Assembly (NCBI RefSeq): GCF_023898315.1 | Contig: NC_064619.1 | Span: forward strand, 302,040,150 to 302,104,149 | Length of the DNA: 64,000 nt | From: Schistocerca nitens | Lineage: Eukaryota; Arthropoda; Insecta; Orthoptera; Acrididae | Direction: 5' to 3' | Shown: positions 31,930 to 41,065 of the stretch, in pieces | Position numbering within the stretch: position 1 is the stretch's first letter | Layout: the number at the start of each line of letters is the position of its first letter | Position numbers and translations under genes: made by a program | The notes under the pieces: model-generated | The model's input: only the letters and a program-made list of their open reading frames with translations | Databases searched by the model: none | What the model was told of the DNA's origin: nothing

Positions 31930-32965
31930 ATTCCCAAAACCAGCAGCCGTACCCTGGGTGGCTGGCGCAGGGATGGTTTCTCTAGTTCCAAAAGCAACTT
32001 GGCGACACTGCACTAAACTGTCAGCAGCCATGTGACTACCCAAAAGTGACGTCTGGTCACTTGACAATTATCTTATACAAAAGATACAAGACTTCACTTG
32101 CTCCAGTCTTTGGCATCTCAAAGCGTAAGAAGGCATAACTCCAGATGCTGATGAGTGCAGAGAAATTCACAAAACTACTACTTTTCGGTTTATCCGAATT
32201 TTTGTATATGTCACATGCCTGAAGAACATGGCTGAAACCTGGCAGAGCTTTATTGACAGTATTCTGTTCAGTCTCCCTTTTTGTTAAACCTACCTGGACA
32301 ACATTCTCATTTTCTCCCTTATCCAGCAAATGTATGAACTGCATCTTGAAGAAGTTCTCGATGCGCTCGCTGCTAACGGTGTAGTGATTAACGTTGATAA
32401 ATGCCAACTTCGGCAACCTGAGGTCATTTTCCTCAGACACAACATCAACACACCCGGTATTCGCCCTACATCACAGTGAACTGATCTCATCATCCACATG
32501 CCGCCACCATACGACTTCCACGAGTTATGTCGTTTCCTTGAGACGATTAATTTCTATTGTTGCCATCTCTTTAATGCAGCCACCATTCAGGCACCACTCA
32601 CAGAAGTTCTTGCGGGCAAGAATATTATCTGCAAACATTAGCTGGAGTGGACTCCTCACATGCAACACGCCTTCGAGCAAATAAAACACTGTCTTGCGCA
32701 GGCCATGGTGTTAGCACACACATTTCTGCATGGTCAGCTCACGATTACTATTGACACGAATGACTTTGGTATTTGAACAATTCTGCAACAAGAAGTGACA
32801 CCACACGGCAGCCGCTCTTGTTTTATTTGTGTAAACTGACTGCTTCGCTGGTGCAAGTGGTTGGCCTATGACTGTGAAGTGTGAACTACTGGGAGTGTAC
32901 AAAGGCATTTGTCAGTTCAAAGACGACGCTGAAGGCAGTCCACTCCTCATCTACAGACCACTGGC
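31930..32965 (+). pseudogene. Gypsy C RT and RNase H remnant
   Basis: The pieces are LVPKATWR near 31977 (consensus MVPKKxGxWR), then AETWQSFIDSILFSLPF near 32232 (consensus TFQRFIDxVLxGLPF). Then comes the palm motif as YLDNILIFS at 32291-32317, where the second catalytic Asp of YxDD is Asn. Then VLDALAANGVVINVDKCQLR, PEVIFLRHNINTPGIRP and a TEVLAGKNI block (32345-32640). RNase H is seen as ELLGVYKGICQFKDDAEG near 32883. The enzyme would copy element RNA into DNA. Stops, frameshifts and the Asp-to-Asn change show it is dead. Confidence 0.82.
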
Positions 32966-32984
32966 ATTTAGCAGACTCGATCCG

Positions 32985-33690
32985 TAACTTCAAACGAACG
33001 AAGGCACATGTATGAACTCCTGGATATGAGCTGGCAGAAATGCTTGCCAAACAAACAGCTTGAGAAACCACAACAGAAAGCTACAATAGGATCCCTTTGT
33101 CTGTGATCAGAAAAAAGTTAAGATGCACTTCGAAAGAAAAATGGGATAGGGAATGGGCTGAAACTACAAAGGGATGATAACGAAAGATTTTTTTCCTGGT
33201 GTTCAACGTCACCTTTCAATAAAGTTACTGCAGTCATCTAATCTTACAACAATGTTACTGGCCATAGAAAATTGATGTCTTACCACAACAGGCTAGTCCC
33301 AAGTGCAGCCTGTAAGTGAAGGAAGGGTGATCAAACAGTAGACCACCTGTTGTGGTTGTGACACGAACTTAATAAAGAGAGAGATACCCTAAGCAAGAGT
33401 ATTACAGAAAAGGATGGCAGCTGGTTTGCCGAAAAATCAGTTTTAATAAAACGAATTTCACAAATCTTGCAATTTAATAACTTTTGCCATTACATTTATA
33501 TTTATGTTACTACATTTTTTTTAAAAAAGAAATGATGTTCTAGTTGAAATTCTTATATCGATCACACAGAAATTTTCCATTGTGAATATTTTTCATCCAC
33601 ACTATTGTAACTCTTTAAAATTATATTTCTTCTTTCTGTATCTTTGTATCTAAACATGTAGTATTACAAATATTATAATGGAATGAAACG
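32985..33690 (+). mobile_element. LINE 3' fragment with RNase H tail, inside Gypsy C
   Basis: Plus-strand reading gives TPGYELAEMLAKQTA (end of a LINE RNase H), then SYNRIPLSVIRKKLRCTSKE and KWDREWAETTKG. A diverged zinc-knuckle-like block with QTVDHLLW follows near 33330. The domain order is that of LINE clades that carry an RNase H after RT (I/R1-like). An AT-rich 3' region to about 33690 follows, after which Gypsy C resumes. No target duplication was found by eye. Confidence 0.65.
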
Positions 33691-33694
33691 AAAT

Positions 33695-34980
33695 GATTCA
33701 TAATCCTTTGAAGGACACATGCCCTGGACGTTTCTGCCATTTTCATTATATAGCATATTTCACGACAATGATGGACATCTGCACGGCATGGAAAACATTG
33801 TCACGGATTACCTATCACCCATATACATCATCTCTGCACTACAGCACGTTTGCAGAGGCACAGCTGAAAGATCAACAACATATTGCCTGAATGTTGCCCA
33901 GTTCTATACATAGATAAACACCTTTTGTGTGATGTTTCACAAAATCGCTCTTTCTCCCTTGTGCCCAGGCCCCTGCAGAAGTTCATCTTCAAATAGCTTC
34001 ACAAATTGTCATGCCCTGGCACCCACCTGAAGACACGACTCATTACGGAATGCTGTAGTCTAACATAAAAAACGATTACAAAGTGTGGCTGCGTGTATGC
34101 ATAGTCAGTCACTGGAGTAAAGTGGGATGTCATCCAGCTGTCACATGATCGATTTGAGATACTAAAAGGGCGTTTCCAACATGTACACCTCGACCTGGCA
34201 GGGCCACTGCCAAACTCTTGAAGTCTATCGATACGTGCGCAGTGGTTAGCACACTGGACTCGCATTCGGGAGGACGACGGTTCAATCCCGTCTCCGGCCA
34301 TCTTGATTTAGGTTTTCCGAGATTTCCCTAAATCGCTTCAGGCAAATGCAAGGATGGTTCCTTTGAAAGGGCACGGCCGATTTCCTTCCCCATCCTTCCC
34401 TCACCTAAGCTTGCGCTCTGTCTTTAATGACCTCGTTGTCGATGGGACGTTAAACACTAATCTCCTCCTCTATCGATACATACTGTCGGTCATCGACCAC
34501 AACGCATGGTGGATGAGGCCATACCCCTTAAAGACATCGCAATAGATTCGGCGGCCAGGGCTTTTGTGGATACGTGGATCTACCGATTTGGTTGCCCACC
34601 CACTATAACCACCGATCAAGGTTGGCAGTTTGAATCAGCGTTGTTCAACGAATATCAAACCTCTGAGGAGTTCGTCAATATCATACCTCTGCATACCATC
34701 CACAAAACGATAGCCTCATCGAACGCTGGCATCATATTTTGGAATCTGCCCTTATGTGCCTCAGGGGCCTTCCCTGGGTATTGTCGGCCATTTGTTCCAC
34801 ATACCTTGGTGCCTCCCTGTCAGAGATACTATACAGAGAAGTATTAGTTCTAAACAGCATGGCAAGGAGAGAATGGGTGAAGAATTTGATGACACAGGAC
34901 TTTTTTGTACAGCTGAGGCAACTGTGCATGTTATATTTTGCTGTCATGCACTTACTTAACCCCAAGGTCATTCCAGAAAT
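33695..34980 (+). pseudogene. Gypsy C integrase remnant, split by SINE
   Basis: The linker reads HLHGMENIVTDYLSPIYII (33780-33840). The core begins near 34165 with RFQHVHLDLAGPLPNS, containing the first Asp. After the SINE it resumes with RYILSVID at 34476 and IPLKDIAIDSAARAFVDTWI. TTDQGWQFESALF at about 34600 holds the second Asp. The C-terminal region (WVLSAICSTYLGASLSEILY, 34770-34835, then FVQLRQL) follows with frame changes. Stop codons and the SINE make it non-functional. Confidence 0.8.
34235..34468 (+). mobile_element. tRNA-derived SINE of a second family
   Basis: The head reads GTGCGCAGTGGTTAGCACAC with A box and the B box GGTTCAATCCC. The body contains TTTAGGTTTTCCGAGATTTC and CCTTTGAAAGGGCACGGCCG and ends near TCTCCTCC. 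A perfect 11-bp target duplication TCTATCGATAC is at 34224-34234 and 34469-34479. I recognise this body from SINEs spread in many insects. It inserted in the integrase of Gypsy C and is therefore younger. Confidence 0.95.
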
Positions 34981-35661
34981 CATGAAATCCTGTCACATAC
35001 CAAGGTCAAGGAGGGAGGGAGGAGTGAAGAGCCTCCCCCCCCCCCCCCGCCCGTTCTTCAAATTTTTCCTGAAGCCCTTCCCAAGCCAAGGGCCCCCGTA
35101 CTCTGAATTTCTGGGAGTGAGACTTGACTGCATCTCATATGTGTGTCATATTTTGCTGATTTCAGCATCAGCATCCAGCCACAAGGATCCTCACCACCCC
35201 ATTCCCTGCATCCCAGTGACTTGCACGAAGCATCGTCCATCCCCTGTCTTGTGTACCCTGTGACCCATGTGCCTCATGCCTCCACACGCGTGATGTTGCG
35301 ATGCTATAACTAATATAATGAAGTGTTGCACATGTCGGAATTTTTTAAAATGTCTGCCTAAGGGTCTAAGTATTGATGTACCTATTATCATCACTTTGCT
35401 TTGTTACTATCATAGCAGCAGCATTTTGATCTTTTTTTTAATATCTATGCGTCACACATTCTTACTCATTGCATCTTGATAATGACAACAACTGATGAAG
35501 GCATCGACTGTGATAGGAGCACTGATCATGAAGACACTGGTGCTACTTACTAGAAGGTCTAATGAGAATATTGTAGGTTATTATTTAAATGGCAAATGGC
35601 GTGTGACCTCTGACATGCCACCTAATGTCCTAAGCATATGAGCATTGATGTAAGTAAGATG

Positions 35662-35693
<32 letters not shown>

Positions 35694-35787
35694 CGTAGTA
35701 GAGGTCTCGTAAATACATTTACAACGATCGATGAAATCACTTGTGAGAGAAATGTGAAAGGGTAAGTATGTCAAGACTTACATCAAC
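34981..35787. other. Unassigned stretch with C run and ATA repeat
   Basis: It contains a run of 14 C at 35035-35048 and an (ATA)n microsatellite at 35659-35693. Open frames (for example 34739-35263) continue out of the Gypsy integrase and have no domain beyond it. Confidence 0.5.
35659..35693. repeat. ATA/TAA microsatellite
   Basis: Eleven to twelve perfect trinucleotide units (ATA/AAT phase) follow GTAAGATG. Confidence 0.97.
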
Positions 35788-35990
35788 AAAAAAATAGTTC
35801 GAATGGCTCTGAGAACTATGGGACGTAATATCTGAGGTCATCAGTCCCCTAGAACTTAGAACTACTTAAATCTAACTAACCTAAGGACACCACACACATC
35901 CATGCCCGTGGCAGGATTCGAACCTGCGACCGTAGCGGTCGCGCGGTTCCAGACTGTAGTGCCTAGAACTGCTCGGCTACTCTGGCCAGC
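35788..35990 (-). mobile_element. tRNA-derived SINE, copy 8
   Basis: This full-length minus-strand copy starts with the A-rich complement of the tail (AAAAAAATAGTTCGAATGGC). The B box GGTTCGAATCC is in minus sense, and it ends at the head near CTGGCCAGC. The flanks TTACATCAAC and CTACATCTAC suggest an imperfect target duplication. It lies only about 65 bp from the next SINE. Confidence 0.9.
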
Positions 35991-36053
35991 CCTACATCTA
36001 CACTACCTGTTGAGAGGCGGTTTTAGTACTGACACCGATGGAGATAAATAGGG

Positions 36054-36271
36054 TTCAAAATGGTTCAAATGGCTCTGAGCACTATGGGACTCAACTGCTG
36101 TGGTCATAAGTCCCCTAGAACTTAGAACTACTTAAACCTAACTAACCTAAGGACAGCACACAACACCCAGCCATCACGAGGCAGAGAAAATCCCTGACCC
36201 CGCCGGGAATCGAACCCGGGAACCCGGGCGTGGGAAGCGAGAACGCTACCGCACGACCACGAGATGCGGGC
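36054..36271 (-). mobile_element. SINE with different tRNA head but the same tail
   Basis: In minus sense it starts GCCCGCATCTCGTGGTCGTG and carries the B box GGTTCGATTCC inside a CCCGGG...CCCGG stem. A unique linker follows (CTGCCTCGTGATGGCTGGGT), and then it joins the same body and tail as the main SINE (TCCTTAGGTTAGTTAGGTTT ... CTCAGAGCCATTTGAACC). A perfect 11-bp target duplication GATAAATAGGG lies at 36043-36053 and 36272-36282. It is a distinct subfamily with a swapped head. Confidence 0.93.
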
Positions 36272-37193
36272 GATAAATAGGGAAAACACAAACAAGCTTA
36301 ACTAATAATAACATGATATTAACTTATAATGTGTGTTTTCCTTGTAGGCAAGGTGAAGTTGTTGTAGTAGCAACATAATGCTATTCCACAAAAATCTACT
36401 GTCTGAACACCAGCGGGAATAAGCGTGTCAGTGTCGATGTGGTACTGAACAGGGAGTTCTATCCACCGATGGTATTTGAAAACCCTCAATTTAGTGATGC
36501 CAAAGTATGATTATCCATGTGTGAATGGCGTCGATTGTGCTGTGTGTCAGTGCAGATTTTTGCCTTGTTCCAAGGAAAGGTTTACTTTACCTCAATGATA
36601 CTGTGTGAACATACAATCTCTGTAGGGGTCTTCCCTGGTAAAGTTAAAATTTTTAACAACAGAGAGTACATACATTTGCAGTAGCAGACTTTTAAGACTT
36701 TAATGAATGCCAGCTATGCAATACAGCATGGGCTAGAGTGTCGACAGAGGTTGCAGTTATATGTCTACCGATTCTATGAGACACTGTGAAGTAATATTCT
36801 GGAGGTAGCTCACAAAATTCTCGCCCATTGGAAGAAACGAAAGCTCAACCCTATGATACATGTTGTGCATGAATGGAAGTGGAAGCGATGATTCAACATT
36901 ACCAATGTAGACAATTAACTGTGATATTATTTCAGTTTGTTTATAGACCCAGCTATACACAAGAGTTTATAAAAGGCTTTGCATTCCAATGTAAACGAAC
37001 AGTTACCACCATGACCGAGTGGATGAAACAACTTCACAACAAGGGTCTTGTGCTGAGCGACTGGCCCTGCAAAGGTGAGGCTGGAAAACAGAAGAACAAG
37101 ATGAATGGATCATTGTTTCCCGGTATCAGACGTGCTTTGGTTACTGGGTCTGTGGGTTGTGAAATAATTAATGTTCTTCTAACACTGTTAACA

Positions 37194-37891
37194 AGGAGGA
37201 TATAAGATGAACATCAACAAAAGCAAAACGAGGATAATGGAATGTAGTCGAATTGAGTCAGTAGATGCTGAGGGAATTAGATTAGGAAATGAGACACTTA
37301 AAGTAGTAAAGGAGTTTTGCTATTTGGGGAGCAAAATAACTGATGGTCGAAATATAGAGGATATAAAATATAGACTGGCAATGGCAAGGAAAGCGTTTCT
37401 GAAGAAGAGAAATTTGTTAACATTGAGTATAGATTTAAGTGTCAGGAAGTCGTTTCTGAAAGTATTTGTATGGAGTGTAGCCATGTATGGAAGTGAAACA
37501 TTGACGATAAATAGTTCGGACAAAAAGAGAATAGGAGATTTCGAAATGTGGTGCTACAGAAGAATGCTGAAGATTAGATGGGTAGATCACATAACTAATG
37601 AGGAGGTATTGAATAGAATTGGGGAGAAGAGGAGTTTGTGGCGCAGCTTGACAAGAAGAAGGGACCGTTTGGTAGGACACGTTCTGAGGCATCAAGGGAT
37701 CACAAATTTAGCATTGGAGGGCAGTGTGGAGGGTAAAAATCGTAGAGGGAGGCCAAGAGATGAATACACTAAGCTGATTCAGAAGGATGTTGGTTGCAGC
37801 AGGTACTGGGAGATGAAGAAGCTTGCACAGGATAGAGTAGCATGGAGAGATGGATCAAACCAGTCTCTGGACTGAAGACCACAACAACAAC
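37194..37891 (+). mobile_element. 5'-truncated LINE with 13-bp target duplication
   Basis: A perfect 13-bp duplication AACACTGTTAACA lies at 37181-37193 and 37892-37904, so the insertion is well bounded. It carries one open frame (37207-37875) and ends GACTGAAGACCACAACAACAACA, a CAA-type tail. It inserted into the packaging-ATPase remnant. The same family's 3' end appears again at about 40990-41065. Confidence 0.95.
37207..37875 (+). CDS. C-terminal part of a LINE reverse transcriptase, 222 aa
   Basis: This open frame begins MNINKSKTRIMECSRI at the truncation point. It holds the thumb and C-terminal region of an endonuclease/RT-type LINE protein: KEFCYLGSKITDGRNIEDIK, WSVAMYGSETLTINSSDKKR, FEMWCYRRMLKIRWVDHITN and NRRGRPRDEY. 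The RT palm with the catalytic Asp pair and the endonuclease are missing, since 5' truncation removed them. The ATG is fortuitous. It is likely RTE-like by motif and cannot be active alone. Confidence 0.88.
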   Translation: MNINKSKTRIMECSRIESVDAEGIRLGNETLKVVKEFCYLGSKITDGRNIEDIKYRLAMARKAFLKKRNLLTLSIDLSVRKSFLKVFVWSVAMYGSETLTINSSDKKRIGDFEMWCYRRMLKIRWVDHITNEEVLNRIGEKRSLWRSLTRRRDRLVGHVLRHQGITNLALEGSVEGKNRRGRPRDEYTKLIQKDVGCSRYWEMKKLAQDRVAWRDGSNQSLD

Positions 37892-38420
37892 AACACTGTT
37901 AACAGTTCCTGAGAGAATCCACTTCGAGCATGTACATATTTTTTCAAAAATTCTGTTTCTGCCCAAATATCACCTATTACAGGAAATTTTGTATGGCATT
38001 TAGGGAGTAACATACCAGATATTCACCGAAAGCACTGTCTGTAAAAAAAGCTAAATGGCGTATTCATATTTGACGATGTCGCTGTGAAAAAACGAGATGA
38101 GATCCGCAGATATTTCTGCTTTAGTCGTCATATGAACGTCAGTATATTTTATTTGAGCCATACATAACCAAGGATCCTGAAGCAGTTGGTCCAGGATAAT
38201 GCGAACCTTATCATCACTTTCAAACAGGACAACCTAAATTTAAAACATATTTACCAAGCGCGTGTGGGAACTGAAACGTCATTGATTGAATTCATTACCG
38301 CATATGGGGACTGCTGGAATAATTCACATTATGGCTTTCCGCTTATAGATAAAAACTAAGAAATTGAATGAGGACCGATATAGCCGATACTTCAACGGGG
38401 ATCTCCATAAAAGGCTGTGT

Positions 38421-39897
38421 ATCAAAACGTAACTGTATCAGCATTCTGTAGACTAAGGACAAATTTGTGCATGTGTCACACACTCGTTCAGAGGAGACAG
38501 AGCACATGCACCCGGGCAATCGACGGTACATTACTGGAACTGGAAAGTGTAATGGAGACAAGAGCTACAAATGTCGAGGTACTGAATGCTAGATTGTGAA
38601 CTATATGTCAGTTAAAAAACTGAAGGAGTCAACGCAAAACTAAAAGATATGTGTGGTCATAGCAAGGCAATAGCTAATGCACCAGTAGCCTCGAGGTATA
38701 TATAAGTTGTAAACCATTTCAAAAACAGCTTAGTATACAGCAGCATATCATCTATAAAGCGTGAAGTTATTGAAGTGTGCAAGGTTATTCACCGGAAGTT
38801 AAGATTCTTAAAGTTAGGGCAGTTGCAACGAGATTAGCATCTCTCGAAAATGTTTAAGCTTCTAATCGACAGTCTGAAAGAGCTGTCATGCACTTTACAT
38901 GCAGTTTCGCTTCCTTCCACGGTGATAAGGGGCACACCAACTGAAAATTTCCCAGTATCCTAGAAATGAATACAAACATTCATTTAAATTACCTACAATT
39001 GTGCCTTTTTGAACATTTCATTTCGTATCACTACACAATGCTAATACAAAGTGTTTGAATAGCACAACTGACACAACGTAGCATGTTTTCCCCTTTTGCT
39101 ACTACTAAATACTGATGCAATATGTGGGACCCACGTCAGAAAAGACTACCACTACGTAGAAAGGAGTGAGGTTGAATTATAACAGGTTTGTTCGAATGGC
39201 GACAGAGGTTAATGACAACGCTGCAACTGTTAGATAATCGAAGCTAGAGGCCACATATCTCGTGCAAACTACAAGACACAGCTTGTAGGGCAGGATCTAT
39301 GAATATTACCTATTTATTCTATAAAGGCTGGCATATAAAGTACGGCTAACAATACTTCGCACAAAGGTGTACTATATAAGCCGGTTTTATTCCCACGTAC
39401 CATTCTTAAATGGACTGGGAACAAATCTAAATATATATGAGAATAAAAAGTACCCTCACACCATATTGTGATCGGCAGGATATAGTTGTGGGTGGGTGAA
39501 CATAATGAATAAACATACGGACTTCTGCACCTATCTACGGACAATTGTTTTTTATGATTATTATGCAAAAAGAAAAATTTATCTCAGGTTTGTTGGAGTT
39601 TGAAATTTCTTTTTCCAGGGCAATAAGCTGAAACGGGGCGATATTCACCTGTTTTATTTCAAAAAGGTTGCCCATAGACTTTACAATCACTTACCAGACC
39701 CAGATTTATAGGTAAAATGAACGATAATTACAAAAGAATAAATGCGACAAAAGCTTCATGTCATCCCATATTGCTCTATTCATTGTATCTGCGAGAACAT
39801 TCCCTTGCTTATGTCGTATACATACTGTGGAATCACAACACGTGTTTCCATCTTTGGCTATGGGAGGGCTGTTTGGTTTGGTTTGAAAGACAAAATT
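38421..39897. other. Upstream region of the gp210 gene
   Basis: This is 1.5 kb between the ATPase remnant and the start codon of gp210. It probably contains the promoter and 5' UTR, but no TATA box, initiator or CpG-rich patch could be called with confidence. No coding or repeat family was recognised. Confidence 0.5.
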
Positions 39898-40073
39898 ATG
39901 GCGGGTGTTCGTATATGGATTGTGTGTTTGTTTTTGTTATTGTTTTGCTTTAAAAATGGAGTTCTTGGATCAAAATTAAACGTGCCACGAGTTCTTCTAC
40001 CATTGTTCAATAACTTCAACACTAATTTTACCTTGGAGGTGGTGGATGCCGCAAGTGGAGGCTGTTATAAATG
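39898..40073 (+). CDS. Nup210: Nuclear pore glycoprotein gp210, exon 1
   Basis: The ATG at 39898 (context AAATT ATG G) opens a 58-codon frame ending in a split Trp codon. Residues 1-24 form a signal peptide with a hydrophobic core (IWIVCLFLLLFCF). The mature start then reads SKLNVPRVLLPLF and NTNFTLEV with an N-glycosylation sequon (Asn43-Phe-Thr), then GGCYKW. This matches the start of gp210: signal peptide, KLNIPKVLLPF, NFTLE, GCYRW. gp210 is a single-pass membrane protein whose large lumenal part lines the nuclear pore wall. The exon ends ATG|GTAATC, a good donor in phase 2. An in-frame upstream ATG at 39742 exists but adds sequence unlike the family. Confidence 0.88.
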
Positions 40074-40989
40074 GTAATCCATTTTCAGGATTAATTTAGT
40101 GATATAAGTTGTTGGCAAAACAATTTTCCTCCCTACTTCAAGTTGATGTAGGTATTTAGTAATATGAGGTCCATAGACAAATCATGAATCATAATGTTAT
40201 CTTATCGCGAGTTGCACATTGACTAATCTTGGGTTTCTGGAGCCGGTACATATGATGATGAAAAAGACCGAAATAAATGTGATGTGCATATAGAAGTATT
40301 GGCAACTGGTTTGTCGTCAAGATAGGAAAATAATGTTTCATCTCGTTTTCTAGGTTTATGTGTAAACCAGAGGTTAACCGAGAAACACAGCAGCATTTCT
40401 TCACTGACAGCTATTTTCTGAGAAGAGCTTGCGTGAACAAGATTTGTTTTTTTAATTATTCCGTGCGAAGCCCTTCCGGTTCTGGAGAGTGTAAATAATG
40501 GTCGAGATTGAAAGATAACAAGACTTGATCATGGAATTTCAACAACGCTCACAATCTGCATGATTGTTCCTAAAACAGATCTTGGTTTCTTGGTTGTCAG
40601 TCGAGTAGAAGGATCGAAGCAGAGACTTTGAAACTTCTGTATGAATCTAGGTTGACTTACTATACTTCTGTTGGTTGAGAACTGAAGGTTCCCTCAGTGG
40701 GTCAGGGGTGCAAAACACATCAGAGATGGTTACCCAAGTAGCTGATTGTATGTATGGTGTTGACTGTCCATCCAGTCCGGATGTTCATAGGTGTAGAAGA
40801 CACTGAAGTACCAGTGTAAGACATGAGGGAGGCCATTCCCAGAGATGAGACTATTAAAAACCTAATGGTAAACAGCTGAAGCATTCATAAGGAAGTGCTA
40901 GAATGTGAAGCGTTCTTCAAAAGCAGTATAAAAAAACTGGCTAAGATCTGAAATTGACAGACTGAGATTTTGTGGGTAAACATAAGTGT

Positions 40990-41065
40990 ATATTGAAAGG
41001 ATAGGCTAATGGGAAACATGTAGAGGTGCTGCAAACCAATCTCTGTACAGAAGACAACAATAACA
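40990..41065 (+). mobile_element. 3' end fragment of LINE (CAA tail family)
   Basis: The segment around GATAGGCTAATGGGAAACAT, AACCAATCTCTGTACAGAAG and ACAACAATAACAAGAACAAG resembles the last 70 bp of the LINE at 37194-37891 (GATAGAGTAGCATGGAGAGA ... CAGTCTCTGGACTGAAGACC). It is a heavily truncated older copy. Confidence 0.6.

Larger units (their letters stand above)
31930..34980 (+). mobile_element. Decayed Gypsy LTR retrotransposon (element C)
   Basis: Plus-strand pieces follow Gypsy pol order: RT (31930-32790), RNase H (32860-32965), RNase H/integrase linker (33720-33880), integrase (34150-34234, 34480-34980). A LINE 3' fragment (about 32985-33690) and a SINE (34235-34468) interrupt it. 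Stops and frame changes are frequent. No LTRs were recognised. Confidence 0.8.
37000..38420 (+). pseudogene. A32/FtsK-like packaging ATPase remnant, endogenous virus-like
   Basis: The plus strand before the LINE (37000-37193) reads an N-terminal region ending LFPGIRRALVTG and a hydrophobic NVLLTLL stretch. After the LINE (37892 on) come VFIFDDVAVKKRDEIRRYF (Walker B FDD at 38060-38080), FSRHMNVSIFYLSHT, a stop, then a QLVQDNANLIITFKQDNLN block, KHIYQARVGTETS and GDCWNNSHYGFPLID. The order and spacing fit the DNA-packaging ATPase of adintovirus/Polinton-type elements, about 240 residues without the LINE. Damage: the Walker A Gly-Lys-Ser/Thr is lost, one stop lies near 38170 and a frameshift near 38355. 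The LINE insertion separates the Walker A and B regions. No capsid, polymerase or integrase of such an element was recognised nearby. Confidence 0.72.

Noticed and set aside
39742-39897. Upstream in-frame extension of gp210 exon 1 from an ATG at 39742
   Set aside because: The extra residues do not resemble the family, and the signal peptide starts at 39898. The region is more likely 5' UTR or promoter.
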